Positions 6,932 to 16,600 of a stretch of 64,000 nucleotides of DNA are shown in pieces (the stretch's first letter is position 1; the number at the start of each line of letters is the position of its first letter). The DNA is from CAZGEA01 sp964524515. GTDB taxonomy: Bacteria; Patescibacteriota; Microgenomatia; UBA8517. The notes under the pieces were generated by a model. That model was not told the DNA's origin and did not search any database. It was given only the letters and a program-made list of their open reading frames with translations. The stretch spans positions 62,001-126,000 of the forward strand of contig CAZGEA010000003.1 in NCBI GenBank assembly GCA_964524515.1, given 5' to 3'. The position numbers and the translations under genes are program-made.

Positions 6932-7699
6932 ATGAAATTTGATGTAATTGAATCAATAGAAAAATTTGGTTGGAAGAAAACTCTTCTAATTATTTTCGTC
7001 TTATCTTCAGTTCCGGCTTTTTTCTTAGGTAAAAACTCACAATTAATAAATCAAAACCAATCAATAATTCTACCTCAAGTTAAATCGATCACTGATGAGT
7101 CAAACTATAAAAAAGATTGTGAATCCGATACATTCCAAGAAAATTTCAAAAAATGGAATTTTCAAGGATATAGACAAAATAAATCTTCTTTTTGTGCACC
7201 TTCAAGAGAATTATTTCCACCAATATGGCATACGGACCCACTACCCATTCTATTTGAATCTGTTGATTTTTCATTTAGATTGCCTCAAGAATCAGAAGAT
7301 AATCCAATATATGCAATATTCATTGGATATGATCCAAAATTAATCCAAATATATCTTTATGAAGGATCACCTCAACTTATTGGTATTAATATATACAATA
7401 TTTTAACAGGTGAGCTTGAAAGAAAGGACCCAATACAATTAAGCGACATACCATTAAAAGGGAGTGAAATAACATTAAAAATAAGGACGACTCAAAAATC
7501 AGTTAACCAAATAACATATCAATTCAATTTATCTTATATACCCATCAACAGGCCAACAAATCCGATTGACGACCCATTTTCTATCGATATATCAGTGCCA
7601 ATACCAGATTTAAGAAATACAAATTCAACATTATTGGTTGGTTTTGGAACTAAAAGCAAAAGTTGTATCGTCCCTACAACTTACAAAATTTGTAAATAG
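6932..7699 (+). CDS. Uncharacterised membrane-anchored exported protein
   Basis: I do not recognise a family. The 255-residue protein has a short cytoplasmic start, one hydrophobic segment at about residues 16-34 (TLLIIFVLSSVPAFFLG) and a 220-residue exterior domain rich in aromatic, Pro and Asn residues with probable beta strands. It has cysteines near both ends of the exterior part (CESD, SFCAPS, then SCIVPTTYKICK), possibly forming disulphides. It is one of the few plus-strand genes in the ribosomal cluster, convergent with the next gene (4-nt gap between stops). Its location inside the split S10 operon suggests later insertion. Confidence 0.7.
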   Translation: MKFDVIESIEKFGWKKTLLIIFVLSSVPAFFLGKNSQLINQNQSIILPQVKSITDESNYKKDCESDTFQENFKKWNFQGYRQNKSSFCAPSRELFPPIWHTDPLPILFESVDFSFRLPQESEDNPIYAIFIGYDPKLIQIYLYEGSPQLIGINIYNILTGELERKDPIQLSDIPLKGSEITLKIRTTQKSVNQITYQFNLSYIPINRPTNPIDDPFSIDISVPIPDLRNTNSTLLVGFGTKSKSCIVPTTYKICK

Positions 7700-7703
7700 T
7701 ACT

Positions 7704-8114
7704 TTAAAACTTAAGCTTATCCAATTCACTTTTCAATTCATTTATTGTAATCTTGTGATTTTCAATTCTTTTCAACATTTTCACCAAACTTCTCAATGGA
7801 ATTAAATAAATATTTTCAAAGACCTTGCGTGTTCTAATAGAAACAAACATTGTTAAAGCTAAAATTATCAAAACATAAATAATATATACAAAAAATGACA
7901 CATTATCAAAAAATTTACTTATAATATTAGCAATTAAATTTAAAAATAAACCAACTACAATTCCATAGAAAAATAGAGACTGACCTTCAGCTTGTTCAAA
8001 TTTACTTTCTATCTTTGTAGAGATTTCTCTTTCCAAATTATTACTCTCCTCATTCATTTGCCTCAATTTTGTATTTAATTTAGATTGAAGAGATTTATCA
8101 GATAATTTACTCAT
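7704..8114 (-). CDS. Uncharacterised membrane protein with flanking coiled coils
   Basis: No family recognised. The 136-residue protein has a charged helical N-terminal part likely to form a coiled coil (about 1-45), two closely spaced membrane segments (about 47-66 and 71-93), then a basic helix and a second coiled-coil-like end (KRIENHKITINELKSELDKL). It starts 28 nt after rpsJ on the same strand, so it is probably transcribed with tuf and rpsJ. Nothing links it to translation except position. Confidence 0.65.
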   Translation of the reverse strand: MSKLSDKSLQSKLNTKLRQMNEESNNLEREISTKIESKFEQAEGQSLFFYGIVVGLFLNLIANIISKFFDNVSFFVYIIYVLIILALTMFVSIRTRKVFENIYLIPLRSLVKMLKRIENHKITINELKSELDKLKF

Positions 8115-8142
8115 AACATATGAAGAAGTTCACTTCCTCTAA

Positions 8143-8451
8143 TTACATCTTAATCTCAATGGATACTCCTGCAGGAAGATCGAGGTTTGACAATCTGTCA
8201 ATTGTTTTATCAGATGGATCTAAAATATCAATTAATCTTTTATGAATTAGAAGTTCAAAATGCTCTCTTGCATCTTTGTCAACAAATGGGGATTCTGCAA
8301 CAGGATATATAGACCTTTTAGTAGGTAATGGAATAGGCCCGACCACTTTTGCTCCAGTTGCGAGTGCCGTTTCCAATATCTTTCCGGCCGCATCGTCAAT
8401 TAAGCGGTGATCGTAACTTTTTAGCTTTACTCTTAATCGTCCAGCTGCCAT
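8143..8451 (-). CDS. rpsJ: 30S ribosomal protein S10
   Basis: The 102-residue protein is standard length, with the RVKLKSYDHRLIDDAAGKI opening and the GPIPLPTKRSIYPVAESPFV loop. S10 functions in the 30S head and, as NusE, in transcription antitermination with NusB. It lies 43 nt after tuf but is cut off from rplC by three genes, unlike the usual rpsJ-rplC adjacency. Confidence 0.97.
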   Translation of the reverse strand: MAAGRLRVKLKSYDHRLIDDAAGKILETALATGAKVVGPIPLPTKRSIYPVAESPFVDKDAREHFELLIHKRLIDILDPSDKTIDRLSNLDLPAGVSIEIKM

Positions 8452-8494
8452 ATAGGTTTATATATTATTAAATAAGGTGCAGATTGAATTACTA

Positions 8495-9694
8495 TTAAAC
8501 TAGGATTTTTGAAATAACTCCAGCTCCAACAGTCTTTCCACCTTCACGAATTGCGAATCTTTGTCCCTCTTCCATTGCAACTGGGACTATTAATTTAACT
8601 TTCATTTTAGCGTTATCTCCTGGAATGACCATTTCAATTCCCTCAGGAAGTGTAGCTTCACCTGTAACATCTGCTGTTCTTATAAAAAACTGTGGCTTAT
8701 ATCCTGTGAAGAATGGTGTATGGCGTCCTCCCTCTTCTTTTGAAAGAATATAAACTTCTGCATCAAATTCAGTATGTGGTGTAATTGATCCTGGCTTTGA
8801 TAATACTTGTCCTCTTTCAATTTGGTCTTTTTCAACACCTCTTAAAAGTACTCCAACGTTATCTCCAGCTACTGTTTCATCAAGAGTCTTTCTAAACATT
8901 TCAAGTCCAGTTACAACTGTCTTTTGAGTTGGTGTTATTCCAACGATTTCAATTTCTTCGTTAACTTTAAGAGATCCTCTCTCAACACGACCTGTAACAA
9001 CTGTTCCTCTACCTTTAATTGAGAATACATCTTCAACTGGCATCAAGAATGGTTTATCAACTTCACGCTTTGGCTCAGGAATGTATGTATCAACTGCATC
9101 CATAAGTTCCATAATCTTTTTCTCCCATTCTGGATCGCCTTCCATTGCCTTTAATGCTGATCCTCGAATTACTGGTACTTCATCTCCAGGGAAATCATAT
9201 TTCTTCAAGAGATCTCTGATCTCTTGTTCAACCAAATCAATCAATTCTGCATCATCAACCATATCGCACTTGTTCAAAAATACGACTAATGCTGGAACAT
9301 TGACTTGTCGTGCCAAAATAACGTGTTCTGTAGTTTGAGGCATTTTTCCATCAGCAGCTGATACAACCAAGATTGCTCCATCCATTTGTGCGGCACCTGT
9401 AATCATGTTTTTGATATAGTCAGCATGTCCAGGAGCATCAATGTGAGCATAATGTTTCTTCTCTGTTTCATACTCAATGTGGGTAATGTTAATTGTGACT
9501 CCTCTTTGTTTTTCTTCAGGAGCATTATCAATTTCATCAAATTTATAAGCTTTAGATTTATTTCCTGGTTGTTTGGATAATACTGTGGAGATAGCTGCAG
9601 TTAAAGTTGTTTTTCCATGATCAACATGGCCAATAGTACCAATATTGACATGTGGTTTATTTCTTTCATATTTTTGTCTTACGTCGGATGCCAT
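8495..9694 (-). CDS. tuf: Elongation factor Tu
   Basis: This is a full 399-residue EF-Tu, delivering aminoacyl-tRNA to the ribosome. The G1 loop GHVDHGKTTL (about residues 18-27), switch II DAPGHADY, NKCD and the domain II/III landmarks (GRGTVVTGRVERG, FFTGYKPQFF) are all present. A promoter with a leader of roughly 105 nt precedes it. It is the only tuf copy in the window. Confidence 0.98.
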   Translation of the reverse strand: MASDVRQKYERNKPHVNIGTIGHVDHGKTTLTAAISTVLSKQPGNKSKAYKFDEIDNAPEEKQRGVTINITHIEYETEKKHYAHIDAPGHADYIKNMITGAAQMDGAILVVSAADGKMPQTTEHVILARQVNVPALVVFLNKCDMVDDAELIDLVEQEIRDLLKKYDFPGDEVPVIRGSALKAMEGDPEWEKKIMELMDAVDTYIPEPKREVDKPFLMPVEDVFSIKGRGTVVTGRVERGSLKVNEEIEIVGITPTQKTVVTGLEMFRKTLDETVAGDNVGVLLRGVEKDQIERGQVLSKPGSITPHTEFDAEVYILSKEEGGRHTPFFTGYKPQFFIRTADVTGEATLPEGIEMVIPGDNAKMKVKLIVPVAMEEGQRFAIREGGKTVGAGVISKILV

Positions 9695-9807
9695 AGTTAT
9701 TTTATTTTTATTTATTTAAAGCCGCCCAAAGAGACGACTACATTTGCAATAATACTAAACATAGTAAACAATGTCTAGAGTCAATTTGCTTAATTTAATG
9801 TAGAGGA

Positions 9808-9836
9808 AATATATCAAGGCTAAATCTTTATGTCAA
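9808..9836 (-). promoter_or_regulatory. tuf promoter
   Basis: On the minus strand TTGACA (9831-9836), a 17-nt spacer and TATATT (9808-9813) form a near-consensus promoter between fusA and tuf. The predicted start near 9801 gives an untranslated leader of about 105 nt, in contrast with the leaderless starts at other transcription units here. Confidence 0.75.
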
Positions 9837-9852
9837 GAGCCTAATTTATTAT

Positions 9853-12000
9853 TTATCTCTTCTCTACAATAGCTGCAGCAATATGTGACGGAACTTCTTC
9901 GTAATGTGATGGTTCAACATATGCACTAGCCCTGCCTTGTGTCATTGATCGAAGCTTTGTTGTATATCCTGAAAGCTCAGCCAATGGACCATGTGCATTA
10001 ATTATAATCATCATTCCTTTATCTTCACTTTCTCCAATTTGAGCACGTCGTGATGACAAATCACCAATAATATCTCCCATATATTCTTTAGGTGAAGAAA
10101 CTTCAATTTTTACAATTGGTTCCAACAAAATCATATCTGCTTTTTTGACAGCAGCCTCAACAGCCATAGAGCCAGCAATCTTAAAGGCCATTTCTGATGA
10201 ATCAACATCATGATAACTTCCATCAAATACTGCAATTTTAATATCAAGCAAAGGATATCCTGCCATTACTCCACCTTCCAATTTTTCCCGAATACCCTTT
10301 TCAATAGGTGCAATAAACTCCTGAGGAATTGATCCACCTTTAATTTCGCTCTTAAATTCAACACCCTCACCACGTCCAAGTGGTTCCACTCGTACCCAAC
10401 AATGTCCGTATTGTCCACGTCCTCCAGTTTGTCTGATATATTTTCCTTCTCCCTCAGCAGATCTTTTAATAGTTTCCTTATAAGCAACCTGTGGAGCTCC
10501 AGTTGTAGCTACAACGTTAAATTCTCGCTTCATGCGATTAACTAATACTTCCAATTGCAACTCACCCATTCCAGAAATAATAGTTTGTCCAGTTTCATGG
10601 TTTGTTTTAACTCTAAATGTAGGATCCTCATCAGATAATTTAGAAAGTGCTATTCCCATTTTTTCTTGATCTCCCTTTGTTGCAGGTTCAATTGCAAGTG
10701 AAATAACAGGTTCAGGGAAAGAAATTGACTCCAATGAAATCAAATGACTTGGATCAGCCAATGAGTCCCCGGTTGTTGTATCTTTTATTCCAACTGCAGC
10801 AACAATCTCTCCAGCATATGCAGTTTCAATCAATTCTCTCTGATCAGCATGAAGCAAAACTAATTTACCAATTCTCTCGTATTTTTGTTTAGTTACGTTA
10901 TAAATCTGATCTCCAGCAGACAAAGTTCCAGAATAAATTCTCAAATATACCAAACGTCCAACGTGTGGATCAGTAACGATTTTAAATGATAATGCAGAAA
11001 ACTTTTCTTCATTTTTACGCTCTCTTGAAATCTTACTTGCAGTTTTTGGATCAATTCCCTCAACTGGAGGCAAATCAATTGGAGATGGCAAATATTCAAC
11101 AACTGCATTCAAAAGTAACTGTGTTGTTGCAGTTCTATTATCTCCTCCCAAAATTGGGAAAAATTTACCAGTTACAACACCTTTTCGAATTGCGCGCTTT
11201 ATTTCAATTTCAGTTAATTCCTGTCCTTCTAAATATTTAGTTAATACTTCATCATCAAATTCAGCTACTTTATCCAATAATCGAGATCGATAAGTTTGAG
11301 CCATTTCCATTAACTCTGCTGGAATTTCCTCTTCAGTTAATTTAGTATCTTCAATTGCTTTATAAGTAAAAGCTTTCATTTTAATAAGATCAACCATTCC
11401 ACGAAGTTCATGTTCATTTCCAACTGGAATCTGAATTGGGGATGTATTGGCTCCTAATCTTTCATCAATTGATTTAATGGCTCCTTCAAAATCAGCACCA
11501 ATTAAATTAAGTTTATTTAAAATACAAATTCTAGGAACATTATATTTATTAGCCTGTCGCCAAACAGTTTCAGATTGAGATTCCACTCCAGTACGTCCAT
11601 CAAAAACCATAACAGCACCATCCAAAACACGAAGCGAACGTTCAACTTCAGCTGTAAAATCAATATGTCCTGGAGTATCAATAATATTTACTCGATATCG
11701 GCCTTCTGGCACCGCAGATTCTTCCTTTAATGCCCAGAATGTAGTAATAGCAGCAGAAACGATCGTAATTCCACGTTCTCTTTCCTCTTCCATCCAATCA
11801 GTAGCAGTTGTTCCATCATCAACTGAACCTAATTTATAGGTTTTTCCAGTTTCATATAAGATTCGCTCAGTAGTTGTAGTCTTACCTGCATCAATATGAG
11901 CAATAATACCGATATTTCGGATCATTTCATAAGGCAATTGCCTATCCTGAGTGACAGTTGAAACTATTGCTGATTTTTTCTTTGCTTGTTGTGCTGCCAT
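9853..12000 (-). CDS. fusA: Elongation factor G
   Basis: The 715-residue translocase has the AHIDAGKTTTTERIL P-loop (about residues 34-48), the RGITI switch I motif, DTPGHIDF and NKLN. Domains II to V follow in the usual order, ending with the RSMTQGRASAYVEPSHYEEVP segment. EF-G also acts in ribosome recycling. It has its own -10 box directly before the start codon and is preceded by a terminator, so it is a separate transcription unit from rpsL-rpsG. Confidence 0.98.
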   Translation of the reverse strand: MAAQQAKKKSAIVSTVTQDRQLPYEMIRNIGIIAHIDAGKTTTTERILYETGKTYKLGSVDDGTTATDWMEEERERGITIVSAAITTFWALKEESAVPEGRYRVNIIDTPGHIDFTAEVERSLRVLDGAVMVFDGRTGVESQSETVWRQANKYNVPRICILNKLNLIGADFEGAIKSIDERLGANTSPIQIPVGNEHELRGMVDLIKMKAFTYKAIEDTKLTEEEIPAELMEMAQTYRSRLLDKVAEFDDEVLTKYLEGQELTEIEIKRAIRKGVVTGKFFPILGGDNRTATTQLLLNAVVEYLPSPIDLPPVEGIDPKTASKISRERKNEEKFSALSFKIVTDPHVGRLVYLRIYSGTLSAGDQIYNVTKQKYERIGKLVLLHADQRELIETAYAGEIVAAVGIKDTTTGDSLADPSHLISLESISFPEPVISLAIEPATKGDQEKMGIALSKLSDEDPTFRVKTNHETGQTIISGMGELQLEVLVNRMKREFNVVATTGAPQVAYKETIKRSAEGEGKYIRQTGGRGQYGHCWVRVEPLGRGEGVEFKSEIKGGSIPQEFIAPIEKGIREKLEGGVMAGYPLLDIKIAVFDGSYHDVDSSEMAFKIAGSMAVEAAVKKADMILLEPIVKIEVSSPKEYMGDIIGDLSSRRAQIGESEDKGMMIIINAHGPLAELSGYTTKLRSMTQGRASAYVEPSHYEEVPSHIAAAIVEKR

Positions 12001-12005
12001 AATTT

Positions 12006-12011
12006 ATTATA
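12006..12011 (-). promoter_or_regulatory. -10 box for leaderless fusA
   Basis: TATAAT on the minus strand ends 5 nt before the fusA ATG. No convincing -35 was found. A CCCC-N7-GGGG hairpin with a T-rich tail overlaps the upstream spacer and may belong to termination of the preceding gene. Confidence 0.6.
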
Positions 12012-12087
12012 TTCAAAAATAATCCCCAAAGGTAGGGGAAGCTGTATTGTATCAGGCTTTATAAGGCTAGGCAATACAATTACAATA

Positions 12088-12135
12088 AACAAAAACTCTC
12101 CATCCTGGAAATAAAATAACTTCCAAAACAGAGAG
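12088..12135 (-). terminator. Intrinsic terminator after the gene at 12147
   Basis: On the minus strand a long stem (CTCTC paired with GAGAG, and TGGAA with TTCCA, around an AT-rich loop) is followed by TTTTTGTTT. It lies just downstream of the unknown gene at 12147-12632, closing the rpsL-rpsG-unknown unit before fusA. Confidence 0.7.
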
Positions 12136-12146
12136 CAACAAATCAA

Positions 12147-12632
12147 CTAAAATCTAAAAACAGAAACCAATGCAGCTTGAATATCATCAACTGTGAGTTT
12201 TCCCCAGCTTGTTACAAAAATCCGATAAGTATAAGCAATAGGATGAAGATTATCATCATCTGCCATACTTGGATTAACTGGATCAATGCTTTCCACTGCA
12301 AACTCGCAAAAATATTTCAAACCTACCTGAAAGATATTTTTCTTCCAGAGGTCATACTCCAATCTTCCCAATTTATCTCTCAAAGAGGATTCCAACTCTA
12401 TGATTTTCTTCCAACTTCCAATTCTGTTGCAAAATATTTTATATTGCGTAAGAGAAACTGCGGTTTGCAAACCTTCAGCAATAAAATCACCAAGTTTTCG
12501 AGTCACAATTACTGCATCATTTATTCTGGTTTCGCGAACAATTTGATCGTCTTCCTTATCATTCTCCTGACCAACAGGCGTTACCGAATCAATAACAAAA
12601 ATCTTAACTTCACGAGCAGAAATATTTGCCAT
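12147..12632 (-). CDS. Uncharacterised protein inside the str operon
   Basis: No family recognised. The start is placed at MANISAREVKIFVID because an AAGGAA box lies about 10 nt upstream; a frame 20 codons longer has no such signal. The 161-residue soluble protein has a strand-like N-terminus, an acidic stretch (ENDKEDDQ), a middle with helices and a C-terminal segment beginning IAYTYRIFVTSWGKLTVDD. It sits between rpsG and fusA, normally adjacent genes, in the same direction, with a terminator behind it. A 159-codon frame on the opposite strand overlaps it and is less plausible. A translation-related role is possible but unsupported. Confidence 0.6.
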   Translation of the reverse strand: MANISAREVKIFVIDSVTPVGQENDKEDDQIVRETRINDAVIVTRKLGDFIAEGLQTAVSLTQYKIFCNRIGSWKKIIELESSLRDKLGRLEYDLWKKNIFQVGLKYFCEFAVESIDPVNPSMADDDNLHPIAYTYRIFVTSWGKLTVDDIQAALVSVFRF

Positions 12633-12725
12633 GATGAACTTTTCCTTGAGAACTAAAATATGTGCGATAGAAGCAAAAGGAGTATAGGGCAATATTAAAA
12701 AAAATTAAATAAGAAGATTAATTAA

Positions 12726-13202
12726 TTACCACCTGAAGTGAGCAAAAGCACGGTTTGCCTCAGCAGCATGCTCGACATCTTGTCTCTTTTTAACAGACAA
12801 TCCTGATCCATTTGATGCATCTATTAACTCAGCAGCCAATTTCTCTCCATATGTATGATATTCTGAGTTTGATCTAGCTCTTGATTGCTCAACTAGCCAT
12901 CGAATTGCAAGTGAATCCTGTCGTCTACCTCGAACGTTCATTGGAACCTGATATGCAGCTCCTCCAATTCTTCGAGCTCTAACTTCCATTGTAGGTCTAA
13001 TATTTTCTAAAGCTTTATTAAAAATCTCAACTGGATCAGCATTTGTTTTTTCTTTAACAATTTTTAAAGCATTATAAACTTCACGTTCTGCAACAGATTT
13101 TTTTCCATCCATCAATGCTCGTCCAATTAAACGAGTTATCATTGGATGCCCATAAACTGCATCCGGTGTTACTTTCCTGACTTTTGCTTGTGATCTTCTC
13201 AT
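12726..13202 (-). CDS. rpsG: 30S ribosomal protein S7
   Basis: The 158-residue protein has the conserved DPVEIFNKALENIRPTMEV helix, the RRIGGAAYQVPMNVRGRR hairpin that reaches the E site, and the SVKKRQDVEHAAEANRAFAH C-terminus. S7 nucleates assembly of the 30S head. It follows rpsL by 13 nt. Confidence 0.97.
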   Translation of the reverse strand: MRRSQAKVRKVTPDAVYGHPMITRLIGRALMDGKKSVAEREVYNALKIVKEKTNADPVEIFNKALENIRPTMEVRARRIGGAAYQVPMNVRGRRQDSLAIRWLVEQSRARSNSEYHTYGEKLAAELIDASNGSGLSVKKRQDVEHAAEANRAFAHFRW

Positions 13203-13215
13203 ATTTTTTTATTAA

Positions 13216-13644
13216 TTAAGCTGCTGCCTGTCCTGATTGTTTCTTTGATCCATATTTGCTTCGAGATGTAAGCCGTCCTGAAACTCCAGTTGTATCATAT
13301 TTTCCTCGAATAATATGGTATTTTACTCCAACCAAATCTTTAACACGGCCTCCACGAACCAAAACTATTGAATGTTCTGCCAATTCATGACCTTCACCAG
13401 GAATATAAGCTGTAATTTCATGTTTATTAGAAAGTCGTACACGAGCCACTTTACGAAGTGCTGAGTTTGGTTTTCTAGGTGTCATGGTTCGAACCGCAGT
13501 AACTACTCCTCGTTTAAAAGGAGAAGAATTAAGTCCATAACTTCTGTCTTTTGAATTAAACCAACGCTTCAAACCCGCAACACCTTTTTTCTTGCGTGAA
13601 GTGGCTTTTCTGGCTCCTCTTACTAGTTGATTTACAGTAGGCAT
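13216..13644 (-). CDS. rpsL: 30S ribosomal protein S12
   Basis: The 142-residue decoding-centre protein has an insertion of about 13 residues in its N-terminal extension relative to the E. coli form. In the conserved TPRKPNSALRK loop the residue equivalent to E. coli Lys43 is Arg (residue 57), the same change as the classical streptomycin-resistance substitution. In GGRVKDLVGVKYH the Lys88 equivalent is kept, but the Pro91 equivalent is Val. It follows rpoBC on the upstream side and is cotranscribed with rpsG. Confidence 0.97.
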   Translation of the reverse strand: MPTVNQLVRGARKATSRKKKGVAGLKRWFNSKDRSYGLNSSPFKRGVVTAVRTMTPRKPNSALRKVARVRLSNKHEITAYIPGEGHELAEHSIVLVRGGRVKDLVGVKYHIIRGKYDTTGVSGRLTSRSKYGSKKQSGQAAA

Positions 13645-13651
13645 AATATAT

Positions 13652-16600
13652 TTAAGAAATTCGACTCACAGAAGCAGCTCTTTCAGCATCAACCGGAATC
13701 AATCGACCGATTATAACATTTTCTTTAAGTCCAAGTAAGCGGTCTCGCTTACCCATCAATGCCGATTCTGATAATACTTCAGTTGTTTGTTCAAATGATG
13801 CTGCAGATAGCCAGCTTTCTGTAAATAATGATCTTCGAGTAATACCCAATACTACTTGTCTAGCAGATGCCGGTTCGCCTCCTGCGGCAATTACTTTTTC
13901 GTTTTCTTCTTCAAATCTAGATCGGTCAATTACTTCTCCAGGCAACAATGATGTATCTCCAGCAGTTGAGATTTTAACTTCATCGCTCATCTTTCGAACA
14001 ATTGTTTCAAAATGTCTATCATTAATTGCAATTCCCTGAGATTCATATACAGCTTGCAATTCATTTACCAAATATTCTTGAGATGCTTTAAGTCCCCTGA
14101 CTGACAAGATTTCTTTAATATCCAAAAATCCTGATGAAAGTTGAGTTCCAGATTCAATTAACTGACCATCTTCAACAATCAATTTAGAAGTTTTTGGAAT
14201 AATATATTCTCTTTCTTCTTTTGGTTTATCTTGAGTTGTCACTTTAACAACATATCCATCTTCATCCTCTGATAATGTTACTTTTCCTGAAACTTCAGAC
14301 AAAGGTGACAAACTCTTAGGAATTCGAGCTTCGAATAATTCCTCAACACGTGGCAATCCTTGTGTAACGTCTACTCCAACAACTCCTCCAGAATGCTTTG
14401 TTCGAAGTGTCAACTGTGTTCCAGGCTCTCCAATTGATTGAGCAGCAATTACTCCAACTGGTACTCCAATTTCAACCAATTTCTTAGTAGACAAATCCCA
14501 TCCGTAACATTTCTGACATACTCCAAATCGAGTTCTACAAGTCAATGGTGATCGAACATATGCCGCTTCAACTGTTTCATCAGCATCAATTAATTTTGAT
14601 ATAGCCTCATCGATAAATTCATTTGCGCTTACATAAACTTTATCTTTACCTTTAATATCTTGTGATGCAAATCGGCCAACTATTCGCTTTCCAAAAGATG
14701 ATGTTCTAAAGCTTCTCTCAATAAATAAGTTTTCAGTGGCTCCACAATCTGGCTCTCTAATCAAAACATCATGTGCAACGTCAACCAAACGTCTTGTTAG
14801 GTATCCTGCATCAGCAGTCTTCAAAGCTGTATCAGTTAATCCTTTACGAGATCCACGGCCAGATGTTACGTATTCAAAGATTGACAATCCTTCTCTAAAG
14901 TTTCCTTTAACAGGAAGTTCAACGATCTTTCCAAGCGGATCAACAACTAGTCCTCTCATTCCAGCAAGCTGCTTAATCTGATCTCGTGATGTACGACCAA
15001 CTTTTGCGTCAATAACTATTCTAATTGAGCTTGTAGGGTCAATAATCTCCCATGTTTTATCAGCAATTGTTTCAGTTGTTTGAATCCAAACTTCCTGAGC
15101 CAAACGCTTTCTCTCTTCATTTGTAATAAGTCCGTTAGCAAAGTTATCTTCAATTTCAGCAACTTGTCCATTTGCTGCACGAATCATTTCATCTTTTTCA
15201 GGATGAATTACAGCATCAACTATTCCAAATGATAGTCCAGAAACTGTTCCTCCCCAGAATCCAAGCGTCTTAATATCATCAATCAATTTAACTGTGACTT
15301 CTTTGTCGCCTTTATAAAATGCTTGAGTTACCAAATCTTTAATTATTGCAGATCCAACTCCTTTGTTTACGAATTCAAATCCAACTGGTAACACTTCTTT
15401 GAACAAAAGTCGTCCAGCAGTGGTTTCAACTACTTCCAAGCCAATTCTGACATTAATTTTTTGTCTCAAAGCAACACTTCCTGTTTGATAAGCCAACAAT
15501 GCTTCAGCTTCTGATGAAAATGTAGTCTCTTCAGCTGGAATTCTTGGATCTTCACTTGTCAAATAATAAACTCCAAGAGCCATTTCTTTTGATGCAGGAG
15601 CTGCAGTTGGTGATCCATCAGCTGGCTTTAATAAATTATTATCAGATAACATCAAGTTTCGAGCTTCATCTAATGATTTAGCAGATAATGGAACGTGAAC
15701 TGCCATCTGATCTCCATCAAAGTCAGCATTAAATCCTGAACAGACTGATGGATGAAGTCTTATAGCTGATCCTTCAATCAAAACTGGATAAAAAGCTTGA
15801 ATACCAAGTTTATGCAAAGTTGGAGCACGATTAAGTAACACTGGATGATTTTTGGTAATCTCTTCCAAGATATCAAAAACTTCAGGTGGCCTACGCTCTA
15901 GTAAATTCTTTGCAGATTTTACGTTTGGTGCAATTCCTCTCACAATCATTTCTCGAAGTACAAATGGCTTAAACATCTCAAGTGCCATTTCTTTTGGTAA
16001 TCCACATTGATTAAGTTTCAACTCTGGTCCAACAACGATAACTGATCGTCCTGAATAATCAACTCGCTTACCCAAAAGATTTTGTCTAAATCTTCCTTGC
16101 TTTCCACGCAACATGTCAGAAAGTGATCTCAAAACTTGCTTTCCACGAGCTCTTCGAACTGCCTTGCGTTGTGTTGCATCAATCAATGAATCAACTGATT
16201 CCTGTAACATTCTTTTCTCGTTTCGCAAAATAATCTCAGGAGCTCCAAGAGTAATCAAATGTTTCAAACGATTGTTTCTATTTATTACTCTTCGGTACAA
16301 ATCATTTAAGTCAGAAGTTGCAAAACGTCCACCTGACAATTGAACCATAGGTCTCAAATCAGCAGGAAGCACAGGAAGTACTTTTAAAACCATTGATGTT
16401 GAAGGAATATTTGCAAGTCGAAGTCCATTAACAAGTTTCAATCTCTTAGTTAATTTAAGGTATCTTGCACTCTTTGTTCCTTTCAAACTTTCAATCTCTT
16501 GCTTCACTTCAATTGCCAATTTTGTAATATCGATTGAGGCCAATGCTTCTAAAATTGCTTCAGCACCCATCTTAACTTCAATAAAGTCAGATACTCCATA

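Noticed and set aside
12177..12656. 159-codon plus-strand frame opposite the unknown str-operon gene
   Set aside because: The minus-strand frame has a Shine-Dalgarno, the same direction as its operon and a terminator behind it. The plus-strand product is rich in Cys, Ile, Asn and Ser in a random-looking way.
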